Assembly: GCA_051745085.1 (NCBI GenBank)
Contig: JBNJDR010000027.1
Span: 1 to 23,580 of the forward strand
Length of the DNA: 23,580 bases
Origin: Halonatronomonas sp051745085
Lineage (GTDB): Bacteria; Bacillota; Halanaerobiia; Halanaerobiales; Halarsenatibacteraceae
Direction of reading: 5' to 3'
The first letter of the stretch is position 1. Every line of letters starts with the position of its first letter. Of this stretch, positions 6,305-14,979 are shown one piece after another. A program made the translations under genes and the position numbers. The notes below the pieces were generated by a model, which saw only the letters and a program-made list of their open reading frames with translations, was not told the origin of the DNA and ran no database searches.

Positions 6305-8597
6305 CTGCTTCTACCTCCAGCGGCTGCTCGCAGCTCAAATGACGTTTCTCCCCATATACTTCTACTTCTAGAGGCCGCCCACTCTTTAATCTCAGTTCGA
6401 CCTGGTTTGTCCTGGCTGTCAGGGAAATGATACGGCCGTCTATATTAAGCTGGAAAGAATACCCTTCCCAGTTAGCGGGCACAAAGGGAGCAAATTGAAG
6501 GACACCGTTCTGCATGTTCATCCCGGCAAAACCATGTACTACCGCCATCCAGGTCCCGGCCATGCTGGTGATATGAAGTCCATCATCGGTATCATTATTA
6601 TAGTTTTCCAGATCCAACCGAGCCGTGCGGAGATAAAGCTGATAGGCCTTATCTTCGTAACCCAGATCCGCAGCGGTTATAGCATGGATACAGGGCGAAA
6701 GCGAGGATTCATGGACGGTCATCGGTTCGTAAAAATCGTAATTCCGCTTAATCGTATCCCGGTCATATTCGTTTTTCAGAAAATAGAGACCCTGCAGGAC
6801 ATCGGCCTGCTTGATATAGCAGGAGCGGAGGATGCGGTCCCAGGACCAATTTTGATGGAGCGGCAGATCTTCAGCCGGGATTTCAGCCCGGGACTGCAGT
6901 TTCTTGTCCAGGAAGCCATCCTGCTGCAGGAAGATACCTCTTTCCTCGTCAACCGGGTAATACATGTTTTCTTTGACATCCCGCCACTTTTCCAGCTCAC
7001 CATTGGTCAGACGCAGATACCTAACCAATTTTTTATACTGCTCCGGCCTGACTTCTTTCATCTCCTGTAGTGAAGTTAACGTAAACTCCAGGGTCCAGGC
7101 CGCCATCCGGTTGGTATGCCAGTTGTTGTGCACATTGTTTTCATATTCGTTTGGACCGGTAACACCCAGCATCATATAGCAGTCCTTGCGGGGGTTGTAA
7201 TGCACCCGGTCGGCCCAGAACCGGCTGACCTCGACGGCCACTTCGATGCCGTAATCGTAAAGATAATCCCGGTCATCCGTATAATCCAAATAATTTTTGA
7301 TGGCGTAAACGATGGCCGCGTTGCGGTGGATCTCCTCAAATGTAATTTCCCACTCGTTATGGCTCTCCTCACCATTCATTGTAACCATAGGATACAGGGC
7401 ACCGTCAAGTTTTAATTTATCGGCGTTCTCTTTCGCCTTCTCCAGATGGCGGTAGCGATAGCGGAGCAGGTTCCTGGCGATCTCGTTGTCGCTGGTATTC
7501 AAATAAAAGGGCAGACAGTAGGCTTCGGTATCCCAATAAGTTGCCCCCCCATATTTCTCGCCGGTGAAACCTTTCGGACCGATGTTCAAACGGGGATCGT
7601 GACCGGTATAGGTTTGATACAATTGAAAGATATTAAACCGGATCCCCTGCTGGGCGGCCGGATCTCCCTGGATCACAATATCGCTGTTAGCCCAGATGTC
7701 GGACCAGGCCTGTTTGTGCTCGGCAAAAAGGGCTACCTCGCCCTTTGCCGCGGCTGCCTGAGCCGTCTTTCGGGCTTGAGCTGTGGTTTGATGGCTTTCA
7801 TAGTCTCGACTGGTGGTCAAACCCAGATAGCGGGTCAGTTTAACTTTCTCCCCGGCCGGAACCTGAAACCTGGCCCGGCTCTGCAGATATTTTTCCTGAG
7901 CCCGACAGGAAACTGCCTCTGGTTTTTGACTGTAGCTGTACTCTACCGCGGCAGCCACCACAAACTCGGTCTTTTTGGTCTGCATGGTCAAACAGGCTGA
8001 GTCTTCTGTGCTCACCTGATTGATCTCATCCCAGAAAACCTCACCGTAATTGGCATCTTCATTGGTGATCGTCCCATCCAGGTGAGGGGCAAGTTCAACC
8101 CCGGCTGCAAAATTGAGCGGTTTAACTTCGTAGGTTATGACGCCGACCTCGCGCTCGGCCATGCTGAGAAAACGCCGACTGCTGATCTCCGTACGCTGGC
8201 CCTGAGGGTTTCTGACGATAAAAGTCCTTTCCAGATAGCCAGACTGCATATTCAGGGTCCGGCGAAAATCTTCCAGCTGCCAATCGTCCGCGGCTAAGTC
8301 CAGCTCCTGCCCGTTAAGCCTCACCTGGATTCCGATGAAATCGACGGCATTCAACACTTTGGCAAAATATTCGGGATAACCTACCTTCCACCAGCCGACC
8401 ACGGTTTTGTCAGGGTAATAAATGCCGGCCACGTACGTCCCCTGCAGAGAATCTCCGCTGTATTTCTCAGCAAAATTCCCCCGCAGGCCCATATGTCCGT
8501 TGCCCAGACTCATCACGCTTTCTGTAACCCGGTTATGGGCCGGGTCGAACCCTTCTTCGATTATCTTCCATTCATCTATCTTGAAATATTCCTGCAT
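6294..8597 (-). CDS. GH65 glycoside phosphorylase, probably maltose phosphorylase
   Basis: This cytoplasmic enzyme is 767 residues from the chosen start. It shows the GH65 layout: an N-terminal beta-sandwich domain (about 1-290), a helical linker, an (alpha/alpha)6 barrel (about 320-690) and a C-terminal beta sheet. Barrel motifs include YWDTEAY (354-360) and GPNEYENNV (481-489), where E484 is the expected general acid; NGEESHNEWEITFEEIHRN (408-426) is also visible. GPNEYENN and HNEWEITFEEIHRN are closer to maltose phosphorylases than to the GPDEYH form of kojibiose and trehalose phosphorylases. The reaction would be maltose plus phosphate giving beta-glucose 1-phosphate and glucose. The substrate call is moderate. 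The ATG at 8597 is chosen because AGGAGG lies 7 bases upstream; a longer reading frame would run into the preceding gene. No beta-phosphoglucomutase is adjacent. Confidence 0.88.
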   Translation of the reverse strand: MQEYFKIDEWKIIEEGFDPAHNRVTESVMSLGNGHMGLRGNFAEKYSGDSLQGTYVAGIYYPDKTVVGWWKVGYPEYFAKVLNAVDFIGIQVRLNGQELDLAADDWQLEDFRRTLNMQSGYLERTFIVRNPQGQRTEISSRRFLSMAEREVGVITYEVKPLNFAAGVELAPHLDGTITNEDANYGEVFWDEINQVSTEDSACLTMQTKKTEFVVAAAVEYSYSQKPEAVSCRAQEKYLQSRARFQVPAGEKVKLTRYLGLTTSRDYESHQTTAQARKTAQAAAAKGEVALFAEHKQAWSDIWANSDIVIQGDPAAQQGIRFNIFQLYQTYTGHDPRLNIGPKGFTGEKYGGATYWDTEAYCLPFYLNTSDNEIARNLLRYRYRHLEKAKENADKLKLDGALYPMVTMNGEESHNEWEITFEEIHRNAAIVYAIKNYLDYTDDRDYLYDYGIEVAVEVSRFWADRVHYNPRKDCYMMLGVTGPNEYENNVHNNWHTNRMAAWTLEFTLTSLQEMKEVRPEQYKKLVRYLRLTNGELEKWRDVKENMYYPVDEERGIFLQQDGFLDKKLQSRAEIPAEDLPLHQNWSWDRILRSCYIKQADVLQGLYFLKNEYDRDTIKRNYDFYEPMTVHESSLSPCIHAITAADLGYEDKAYQLYLRTARLDLENYNNDTDDGLHITSMAGTWMAVVHGFAGMNMQNGVLQFAPFVPANWEGYSFQLNIDGRIISLTARTNQVELRLKSGRPLEVEVYGEKRHLSCEQPLEVEAGER

Positions 8598-8604
8598 GTA
8601 ATCG

Positions 8605-8610
8605 CCTCCT
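8605..8610 (-). promoter_or_regulatory. RBS fixing the GH65 start
   Basis: AGGAGG on the minus strand is 7 bases before the ATG at 8597. It rules out the upstream in-frame start at 8681, which would overlap the glycosyltransferase gene by 31 bases. Confidence 0.85.
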
Positions 8611-8650
8611 GGAACAAAATAACTAAAATAATTTGAACAAACTTGTTTTT

Positions 8651-9730
8651 TTAAGTAAGATATAAACTGGCCCTCTCCCACACCTCGCGCGCCGGGATCT
8701 CAACCAGACATTTATGATGCTTTAAGGGACAGGTTTTTTCGCCACAGGGTCGGCACCAGAGACCCTCGTTTTTGCAGACAGGGTACAAATGCTCCTTCCC
8801 GTAGGGTCGGTACAACACTTCATCTGACGGGCCGAAAAGGGCTAAAGCAGGAGTTCTCAGCAAAGCGGCCAGGTGAACCGGCCCGGTGTCTCCACTTATC
8901 ATCAAATCGGCCTGCGCGATCACCGCCAAAAGTTCGGTGATACTGGTAGAGCCGGCGGTATTACTGAGCCGTCCCCGGGCATCTTCTGCTTTTCCAGCAG
9001 CAAGCTGATCCAAAACTTGGCCGATGATTAAAGCGTTCCTATCCTTATCCCCCGACCCTCCGGTAAAGACTATCTGACGGTCTGTCTGCTCCACCAGGAG
9101 AACCGTTAGATCAACAAATTCGGCTACAGGCCAGCGCTTGGACGGCCAGCTGCCCCCGGTGTTCAAAATAACGTAACCGGCCTTCCCCGCCTGATCGGAC
9201 AGGATTTCTCCCGGCCGAGCCTGCAGATCTGAATCTAATTCTAACCGGGGAAGCTCCGGTTCAGAGGGGCGGTCAAGACCCAATCGATCCAGCCAATCCA
9301 GAAAGTAATCGACCATGTGCCGCTCATCTGGACCCCACTGCACATGATGATCCAGTAAATACTTCTGCGCAGAGCGGCTATAACCTGCCCGGAATTCAGC
9401 CTTGATCAACCGCTGCAGCAGGGTCGTCCGCCAGCTGCCGTGGATATTTAAGCTCAAAGGAAAGGCCAGCTTGCTCAGACTGCGGGTAAGGCGGATCGAC
9501 TCACTGAACTTCATATTTTTATTATAAGGGATCACCCGATCGATGAAGCCAAACTGCTGAGGCAGCTCGGCAAAATTATGGTTGGCCAGGAGGGTCAACT
9601 CCAAATCTGGCCGCTGTCTTTTAATCTCCTGGAGCAGGGGCAGGCTAAAGACCAGATCCCCCAGATAGAGAAGGTTAATCAGAAGTAGCCGATCTGCCTG
9701 CGCAAATTTAGTCTGCAGCACTGCCATCAT
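8651..9730 (-). CDS. GT9 heptosyltransferase (WaaF/WaaC-like), LPS core
   Basis: The 359-residue protein belongs to glycosyltransferase family 9. An N-terminal Rossmann domain opens with DRLLLINLLYLGDLVFSLPLL (the 'IGD' loop of the family in variant form). The C-terminal nucleotide-sugar domain contains YVILNTGGSWPSKRWP, IVFTGGSGDKD and MISGDTGPVHLAALL. The family transfers ADP-heptose, or sometimes another sugar, onto the Kdo-lipid A acceptor at the inner face of the cytoplasmic membrane. The extreme C-terminus has C326-x2-C329-x4-C334-x3-HH-x-C341, a likely metal-binding knot shared with the neighbouring fusion protein. The gene start overlaps the end of the waaA-fusion gene by 23 bases, so coupled translation is expected. 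Whether the donor is ADP-heptose is not certain, since no gmh/hldE genes are in the window. Confidence 0.9.
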   Translation of the reverse strand: MMAVLQTKFAQADRLLLINLLYLGDLVFSLPLLQEIKRQRPDLELTLLANHNFAELPQQFGFIDRVIPYNKNMKFSESIRLTRSLSKLAFPLSLNIHGSWRTTLLQRLIKAEFRAGYSRSAQKYLLDHHVQWGPDERHMVDYFLDWLDRLGLDRPSEPELPRLELDSDLQARPGEILSDQAGKAGYVILNTGGSWPSKRWPVAEFVDLTVLLVEQTDRQIVFTGGSGDKDRNALIIGQVLDQLAAGKAEDARGRLSNTAGSTSITELLAVIAQADLMISGDTGPVHLAALLRTPALALFGPSDEVLYRPYGKEHLYPVCKNEGLWCRPCGEKTCPLKHHKCLVEIPAREVWERASLYLT

Positions 9731-12215
9731 ACCCCTTTCTCCCTAAAAGGTTTAAGGCTTCAGTTTCAACCTGCTGTACCGTGATATCTTCCATACATTT
9801 ATGATGGCCCAGAGGGCATTCCTCTTTCCAGCAGTTTAAGCAGTCCAGTTCCTCCCGACGGATAACTTTATGCTTATCTCCATAGGGACCGTGGGTCTCA
9901 GGATCCGAGGGGCCCATCAAGGCCAAACAATCGGCTCCAGCAGCCACGGCGATATGCAGCGGGCCGGTGTCTCCAGAGATGAAGAGGTCGGCCCGGGCAG
10001 CCAGACCATATAGCTCTATCAGATCAATGCCGCCGGCCAGACAATATATCCTGCCCCCCGCCTTTGTTTCTGCTTCTGCATTTTCTGCCAGTTCGTTTTT
10101 AACTTTAGTGTTGATCTTCACGGTCAGTTCTGCCAGTTCCACTGTTTCGGCAGGTCCTCCACTTAATACTATATTTACACCCTTTTTAACGAATTCCTCT
10201 ATCAACTCACTAAATTTCTCCACTGACCAATCTTTACTGGGCCAGCTGGTTTTAGGATGAACGATGATATAGCGTTCCTGCGGTTCCAGCTGGTCTGGCT
10301 CCTTTTCCTGCTTTAAGCGGAGTAGTTCCTGCATCTCTTCCGGCAGGTCTTCCTCCCACTCATCAGGCAGCTGTAAACCATAATCGATCTGATGATCCGG
10401 GGGCAGCTCGATCCCCAGGGCAGCTGCTAGCAGCTGCAGTTTCTTATCTATCTGGTGACATTTTCCTGCCGGCTGTGGCAGTTTCTTCTGATAAAAGAGA
10501 CTGCTGCCTTCTCCCCCTGCAGCCGGACCATAACGGCGGTTAGGCCGAGCAAAGTAAGCCGGCACAGCGCTTTTAGCCAGACCGTGCATATCCAGACTGA
10601 GATCGTAATCTTCTTCCTGCAGTCCCGCCAGCCAGGCTTTGATATCTTTAATTTTCGGCCACAGCGCCAGGCTATTACCTCCTCTCCACCTGCCGCGGGG
10701 CAGGAGCTGGAGCTGATGCAGATCTTTATGACAGCTTACCAGCGGCTCAGATAAAGGTTCAACCAGCCAATCCAGCTGATATTCCGGACGGTGCTGGGCT
10801 AATAAGCTAAACGCAGGGAGAGTATGGACCACATCTCCGATGGCACTAAGCCGGACAAAGAGCAGCTTGCTAAAGCCTTGTCCCAGCGGAAGCAGAGACA
10901 ATATCGATGCCGCCAGTTCATTGACCTCCTTAGCTTTGGCCTGAAGCCGGCGGAAGCCGGCCCGGCCGGACTCAACTCTTTCTTCAGGATCATTAAGCAG
11001 CTGCCTTAACCAGGTGAAAACTTCTTCTCTATCACCACAGCTATAAATCCCTTTAGTTTCGACGAAGTCTGCCAGCATCCCGGTAATATTTTCTCGATGG
11101 GGACCTAAAATAACCGGCACCCCTGCCGCCAGCGGCTCCAAAAAGTTATGACCACCGATCTCAGCCAGGGTACCTCCGATGAAAGCCAGATCGGCCTGAT
11201 GATAGATGTCAGCCAGATCCCCGATGGTATCGACTACGATCACCTCTACCTCCTGCTCCCGGGCCAGATCGATCCTGGCCGCGATCGCCGAATCACCCTG
11301 CTTTCTAGCCAGCTCGCTCCAGAGCTCATACCGACATTCCTCAGTTTCAACCAGGTCAACCACTTCAGCGGTCCGTTCGATATGCCGGGGAGCTAAAATC
11401 ACAAGAGGGGTGGTAGCACCGGCCTGCTTCAGGCGGTGATAAAATTTCAACAGAGCCTCTTCTTCTCCAGGATGGGTACTGCCGCCTACCAGTAAAGGAG
11501 GTGTTTCCTGCCGCTTCTCTCCAAAATTATCCTCGTCAGCTTCAGCTGCAGCCAGAGCCCCGGGATACTTAAGGTTGGCCATCTGGTTAACCCGTTCTTC
11601 TGCCGCTCCTAGAGCGATGATCCGCTCTGCATCCTGACTGCTCTGCATATAAAATCGATCTATCTCGGTTAAGAACATCTGCATAAACGATCTCAGTTTC
11701 TGATACCGGGGAAAACTTTTATCGCTCAACCGCCCGTTGACCAGGGTAACGGCAGTTCCCTGGCGGACAGCTTCTCTAATTAAAGAAGGCCAGAGCTCTG
11801 TTTCGATCAAAATTAGCAGGTCTGGCTGAAATTTTTTTGCAAATCTTTTTATTAACGGCGCAAAATCGAAGGGAAGATAGGATATCACATCCGCTTCTTT
11901 AACTTCTTCCCGGGCTAATTTTCGCCCCGCTGGCGTCATGACTGTCAGGAGGTAGAAATAAGACTGGTCGGCTTCTTTTTCCAGCTCTTTGATCAGCTGA
12001 GCGGCCACCCTGACCTCACCGACCGAAGCAGCCTGCAGCCAGATCACCTGTTGACCCTGACTCCGGGCATAGAGTTCTGAAGCCAGCAGCCCCAGACGCT
12101 CCTGCGCCTCCTCCTGCCTCCCTCTAACCATCAGATAAAGCAGATATGGTAGAAGCAGCGCAACCGTTAGTAATAAAGTTAAAAAATTATAAGTTATGTA
12201 TAACAATGTACTCAT
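9708..12215 (-). CDS. waaA: Fusion: Kdo transferase (WaaA, GT30) + GT9 heptosyltransferase
   Basis: This 835-residue reading frame joins two enzymes. Residues 1-440 are Kdo transferase: an N-terminal membrane anchor (about 5-30), QAASVGEV (61-68, with the expected catalytic Glu), IETELWPS (137-144), and FIGGTLAEIGGHNFLEP (345-361). Residues 448-835 are a complete GT9 protein: LLFVRLSAIGDVVHTLP (451-467), VHPKTSWPSKDW, LSGGPAE (684-690), FISGDTGPLHIAVA (745-758) and the C-terminal C792-x2-C795-x4-C800-x3-HH-x-C807 cluster. WaaA alone is usually about 420-430 residues, so nothing is missing from either half. The linker is only a few residues (LLPLGQG). The start at 12215 is chosen over one 54 bases upstream because GGAGAGGA (12225-12232) precedes it by 9 bases and it avoids overlap with the lpxL-type gene. 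Function: adding Kdo and then probably heptose to lipid IVA. Confidence 0.92.
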   Translation of the reverse strand: MSTLLYITYNFLTLLLTVALLLPYLLYLMVRGRQEEAQERLGLLASELYARSQGQQVIWLQAASVGEVRVAAQLIKELEKEADQSYFYLLTVMTPAGRKLAREEVKEADVISYLPFDFAPLIKRFAKKFQPDLLILIETELWPSLIREAVRQGTAVTLVNGRLSDKSFPRYQKLRSFMQMFLTEIDRFYMQSSQDAERIIALGAAEERVNQMANLKYPGALAAAEADEDNFGEKRQETPPLLVGGSTHPGEEEALLKFYHRLKQAGATTPLVILAPRHIERTAEVVDLVETEECRYELWSELARKQGDSAIAARIDLAREQEVEVIVVDTIGDLADIYHQADLAFIGGTLAEIGGHNFLEPLAAGVPVILGPHRENITGMLADFVETKGIYSCGDREEVFTWLRQLLNDPEERVESGRAGFRRLQAKAKEVNELAASILSLLPLGQGFSKLLFVRLSAIGDVVHTLPAFSLLAQHRPEYQLDWLVEPLSEPLVSCHKDLHQLQLLPRGRWRGGNSLALWPKIKDIKAWLAGLQEEDYDLSLDMHGLAKSAVPAYFARPNRRYGPAAGGEGSSLFYQKKLPQPAGKCHQIDKKLQLLAAALGIELPPDHQIDYGLQLPDEWEEDLPEEMQELLRLKQEKEPDQLEPQERYIIVHPKTSWPSKDWSVEKFSELIEEFVKKGVNIVLSGGPAETVELAELTVKINTKVKNELAENAEAETKAGGRIYCLAGGIDLIELYGLAARADLFISGDTGPLHIAVAAGADCLALMGPSDPETHGPYGDKHKVIRREELDCLNCWKEECPLGHHKCMEDITVQQVETEALNLLGRKGYDGSAAD

Positions 12216-12220
12216 ATTAG

Positions 12221-13111
12221 TCAGTCCTCTCCCTGCTTGACTTTCCAGCGGCGGTGGAACCAAAACCACTGTTCCGGGGCTTCCAGGATAGCCGCTTCCG
12301 TTACTGCCAGGAGCGGTCCTAAAAACTGCGGTTCTTCGCTTCGTTTGATTCTTTTCGGTATCTCCTGGATCGGATAAAATTTCATGCGGTACCGACCGAA
12401 GCTCTCCCTGTAAGAAAACACGGGAAGAATTACCGCTCCTGTTTTAGCTGCCAGCCTAACCGCTCCTCTGTGAACACTGGCTGGGCGGCCGAAGAAATCA
12501 AGAATATGTTGGTTCCCGCTGGCATGCTGGTCGCCCAGGATCCAGACTCCTTTACCATCCTGCAGTTTAGAATATGACTCCTTTATCCCTGCACCGGTCG
12601 CAGGTACCGTTTTTATACCCACATTTTCTCTGATCTGATTGATCCTCTCGTCCAAACTCCCCAGAGACTGTTCCCGGGCAATACAGACAAAATCAAGACC
12701 TGCTGCCGCCAGAGCTGCTGCCAGCCACTCCCAGTTCCCGAAATGGGCGCTATAAATAATTATCCCCCGTTCAGAAGCTAAAGCCTGCTCAAAAATATCT
12801 TTATTTTCAATCTCCACCCGTTCAGAAAACTGCTCGGGCAGGCGCTCTATTAAGAAAAACTCAATCATAACCTGGCCAAAGTGGAGATAGCAGGATTTGA
12901 TTATCTCTTCTAATTCATCGGCAGCAAACCGACTACCCAGGGCCTGGGTCAAGTTATCGGATATTACCTTCTTCCTTACCTTCAACAAATAAAGCAGGTG
13001 CCCCAGCTGCCGGCCTATCCAGGCTGCTGCTGGTTCTGGCAGCAGACGAAAAAAATGATACAGAAACAAAAAGAGAAGGTCCAGGACCGCTACTTTCAGT
13101 TTAGTCATCAT
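12221..13111 (-). CDS. lpxL: Lipid A biosynthesis acyltransferase (LpxL/HtrB family)
   Basis: The 296-residue protein has an N-terminal hydrophobic helix (about 8-24). The acyltransferase motif H123-FGNW-E128 (SAHFGNWEWL) is the HX4(D/E) catalytic pair of the LPLAT superfamily. Further family features include ILGDQHASGNQHILDFFGRPASVHRGAVRLA and GAVILPVF. LpxL-type enzymes use acyl-ACP to add a secondary acyl chain to Kdo-lipid A at the cytoplasmic face of the inner membrane. The gene sits one base after the kdsD stop and 5 bases before the waaA-fusion start. No clear LpxM paralogue follows, but the DUF374 gene in the same operon is a second candidate acyltransferase. Two adjacent ATG codons make the exact start uncertain by one residue. 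Confidence 0.93.
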   Translation of the reverse strand: MMTKLKVAVLDLLFLFLYHFFRLLPEPAAAWIGRQLGHLLYLLKVRKKVISDNLTQALGSRFAADELEEIIKSCYLHFGQVMIEFFLIERLPEQFSERVEIENKDIFEQALASERGIIIYSAHFGNWEWLAAALAAAGLDFVCIAREQSLGSLDERINQIRENVGIKTVPATGAGIKESYSKLQDGKGVWILGDQHASGNQHILDFFGRPASVHRGAVRLAAKTGAVILPVFSYRESFGRYRMKFYPIQEIPKRIKRSEEPQFLGPLLAVTEAAILEAPEQWFWFHRRWKVKQGED

Positions 13112-13112
13112 A

Positions 13113-14111
13113 CTACCAGACCTTCGCCCGGAGGAGGTCCTGGAAATTAACCATCCCTAAAGGTCGGTAATCTTCATCCACTATAGGGAGATGATTGATC
13201 TCCTTTGCCTCCATCATTTTCAATGCTTCCGCGGCTAACCGATCCGACCCGATGGTTTCCGGGTCAGCCGTCATAACTTCAACCACCTTTAACTCCAGGA
13301 GCCGCTGCCCTTTCTCCCGGATGGCCCGCCGGATGTCGCCGTCAGTTATGATCCCGGCCAGGCAGCCATTTTCGCCCACCACCGCCGTCGAGCCCATCCG
13401 GCTCTCGGTCATGGTAAAAAGGGCTTCCTGGATCGAATCGGTGCTTTTGATGACCGGATTCTTATCTCTAATTTTCAGGACATCGGCCACGGTGGTGAGA
13501 AGCTTCCGGCCCAGAGAACCTCCGGGGTGATAAAGGGCAAAATCTTCCTGGGTTAAGCCCTGCAGGCTGGATAAAGAAACAGCCAGAGCGTCTCCTAAAG
13601 CCAGGGCGGCGGTGGTGGAAGAAGTCGGGGCCAGATCCAGGTGACAGGCCTCCTGTTTAACCCCGGTATTCAAAAACAGATCGGCCTGCTGAGCCAGCGT
13701 CGAATCAGGTGAAGAAGTGATGAGATAGAGACTGGCTCCGATCCTTTTTACCGCCGGAATCAGGCGGATTATCTCTTCGGTTTCCCCGCTGTTGGAGACG
13801 GCCAAAAGGATATCATCTCCAGTGACCATGCCCAGGTCGCCATGAAGAGCTTCTCCGGCGTGGACAAAATAAGCAGGCGTCCCGGTGCTGGCCAGAGTGG
13901 CAGCTATCTTCCGAGCAATTAGACCGGATTTCCCCACCCCGGTCAACAACACCCGGCCGGCCGAAGCAGACAGACCTGCCAGCATACCAGTAAAACTACC
14001 ATCTATATCTGCAGCCAACTGACTGACAGCCCTGGCTTCTGCCTGCAGAACCTGGCGGGCTTGAACCAAAGCTTCCTCTAATTTTGCTTCAGTTAAATTC
14101 TTGCTTTCCAC
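13113..14111 (-). CDS. kdsD: D-arabinose-5-phosphate isomerase
   Basis: The 332-residue protein has an N-terminal SIS (sugar isomerase) domain, about residues 35-185. It contains TGVGKSGLIARK (57-68), HAGEALHGDLGM (84-95) and SNSGETEE (106-113). Two CBS domains follow at about 205-265 and 275-330. This is the classic KdsD/KpsF layout and length. It converts ribulose 5-phosphate to arabinose 5-phosphate, the first committed precursor of Kdo, in the cytoplasm. The start codon is GTG at 14111; a moderate AAAGG lies about 13 bases upstream. The position between kdsA and the lpxL-type gene agrees with the assignment. kdsC, often next to kdsD, is not found here. Confidence 0.95.
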   Translation of the reverse strand: MESKNLTEAKLEEALVQARQVLQAEARAVSQLAADIDGSFTGMLAGLSASAGRVLLTGVGKSGLIARKIAATLASTGTPAYFVHAGEALHGDLGMVTGDDILLAVSNSGETEEIIRLIPAVKRIGASLYLITSSPDSTLAQQADLFLNTGVKQEACHLDLAPTSSTTAALALGDALAVSLSSLQGLTQEDFALYHPGGSLGRKLLTTVADVLKIRDKNPVIKSTDSIQEALFTMTESRMGSTAVVGENGCLAGIITDGDIRRAIREKGQRLLELKVVEVMTADPETIGSDRLAAEALKMMEAKEINHLPIVDEDYRPLGMVNFQDLLRAKVW

Positions 14112-14149
14112 GGTATATCGCTACCTTTCTCGAATTTATCTCTTATTGA

Positions 14150-14977
14150 TTATAACTTCTTTCTCAGTTGATCAAAAGCCTGAACATCCTGTAAAAATTT
14201 CTCCATTTGAGCCAGAGGGATCATGGTGGCACTATCGCTAAGAGCTTCCGGGGGATTAGGATGAGTCTCCACAAATAAAGCGGAAATCCCTACCGCTGCG
14301 GCGGCTCGGGCCAGGGCCGGGGCATATTTCTTCTCTCCTCCGGAGCTATCTCCGGCCGCTCCGGGCAGCTGCACGCTGTGGGTGGCATCGAAGACCACCG
14401 GATACCCGGTTTCACCCATCCGGACTAGTGATCGAAAATCAGAAACAAGATTATTGTAGCCGAAACTGGCCCCCCGTTCTGTCAGCAAAATCTTATGGTT
14501 CCCGGTACTCTCTATCTTTTCCACTACCTGATCGATATCCCAGGGAGCGAGAAACTGACCCTTCTTCACATTGATCACCCGGCCTGTCTTGCCGGCGGCC
14601 AAAACTAAATCGGTCTGGCGGCAGAGAAAGGCTGGTATCTGCAGGATATCCAGAACTTCACCGGCCACCTCGGCCTGCTGGGGAGAATGGACATCGGAGA
14701 TAACAGGAACCCCAAGTTTTGCTTTGACTTCTTCTAAAATGCGAAGACCGCCTTCCAGCCCTGGCCCCCGAAAAGATTCATGGGAGGAACGATTAGCTTT
14801 ATCGTAAGATGATTTAAATACAAAAGGAATGCCCAATTTGGTCGTTAATTCCTGCAGGGTGCGGGCTGTCTCCAGCGCCATCTCCCGCCCCTCCAGAACA
14901 CAGGGGCCAGCGATTAAAACAAATGGATCTCTGGGTCCAAAGACAACGCTATCGTTAAGTCTAATTCTAGTTGCCAT
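14150..14977 (-). CDS. kdsA: 3-deoxy-8-phosphooctulonate synthase (Kdo-8-P synthase)
   Basis: The 275-residue TIM-barrel enzyme condenses phosphoenolpyruvate with arabinose 5-phosphate to give Kdo 8-phosphate. Visible motifs are VLIAGPCVLEG (20-30), FKSSYDKANRSS, GVPVISDVHS, PAFLCRQTDL, NVKKGQFLAPWD, DATHSVQLPG and FVETHPNPPEALSD. The cysteine C26 in IAGPCV, with the later H, E and D residues, is the metal-ligand set of the metal-dependent class; E. coli KdsA has Asn at that position. The ATG lies two bases past the kdsB stop. GGGAGG sits about 12 bases upstream, inside the kdsB end, so translation is likely coupled. Confidence 0.97.
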   Translation of the reverse strand: MATRIRLNDSVVFGPRDPFVLIAGPCVLEGREMALETARTLQELTTKLGIPFVFKSSYDKANRSSHESFRGPGLEGGLRILEEVKAKLGVPVISDVHSPQQAEVAGEVLDILQIPAFLCRQTDLVLAAGKTGRVINVKKGQFLAPWDIDQVVEKIESTGNHKILLTERGASFGYNNLVSDFRSLVRMGETGYPVVFDATHSVQLPGAAGDSSGGEKKYAPALARAAAAVGISALFVETHPNPPEALSDSATMIPLAQMEKFLQDVQAFDQLRKKL

Positions 14978-14979
14978 GA

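Noticed and set aside
6495..8297. Plus-strand frames opposite the GH65 gene (6495-7070, 7446-8000 and others)
   Set aside because: They are shadows of a conserved gene on the other strand, without ribosome binding sites or recognisable domains.
8598..8681. Longer GH65 frame starting at 8681
   Set aside because: The extra 28 residues have no ribosome binding site and overlap the glycosyltransferase gene. AGGAGG sits correctly before the ATG at 8597.
12216..12269. Longer waaA-fusion frame starting at 12269
   Set aside because: The extra 18 residues lie inside the lpxL-type gene and are unlike a WaaA N-terminus. GGAGAGGA supports the start at 12215.
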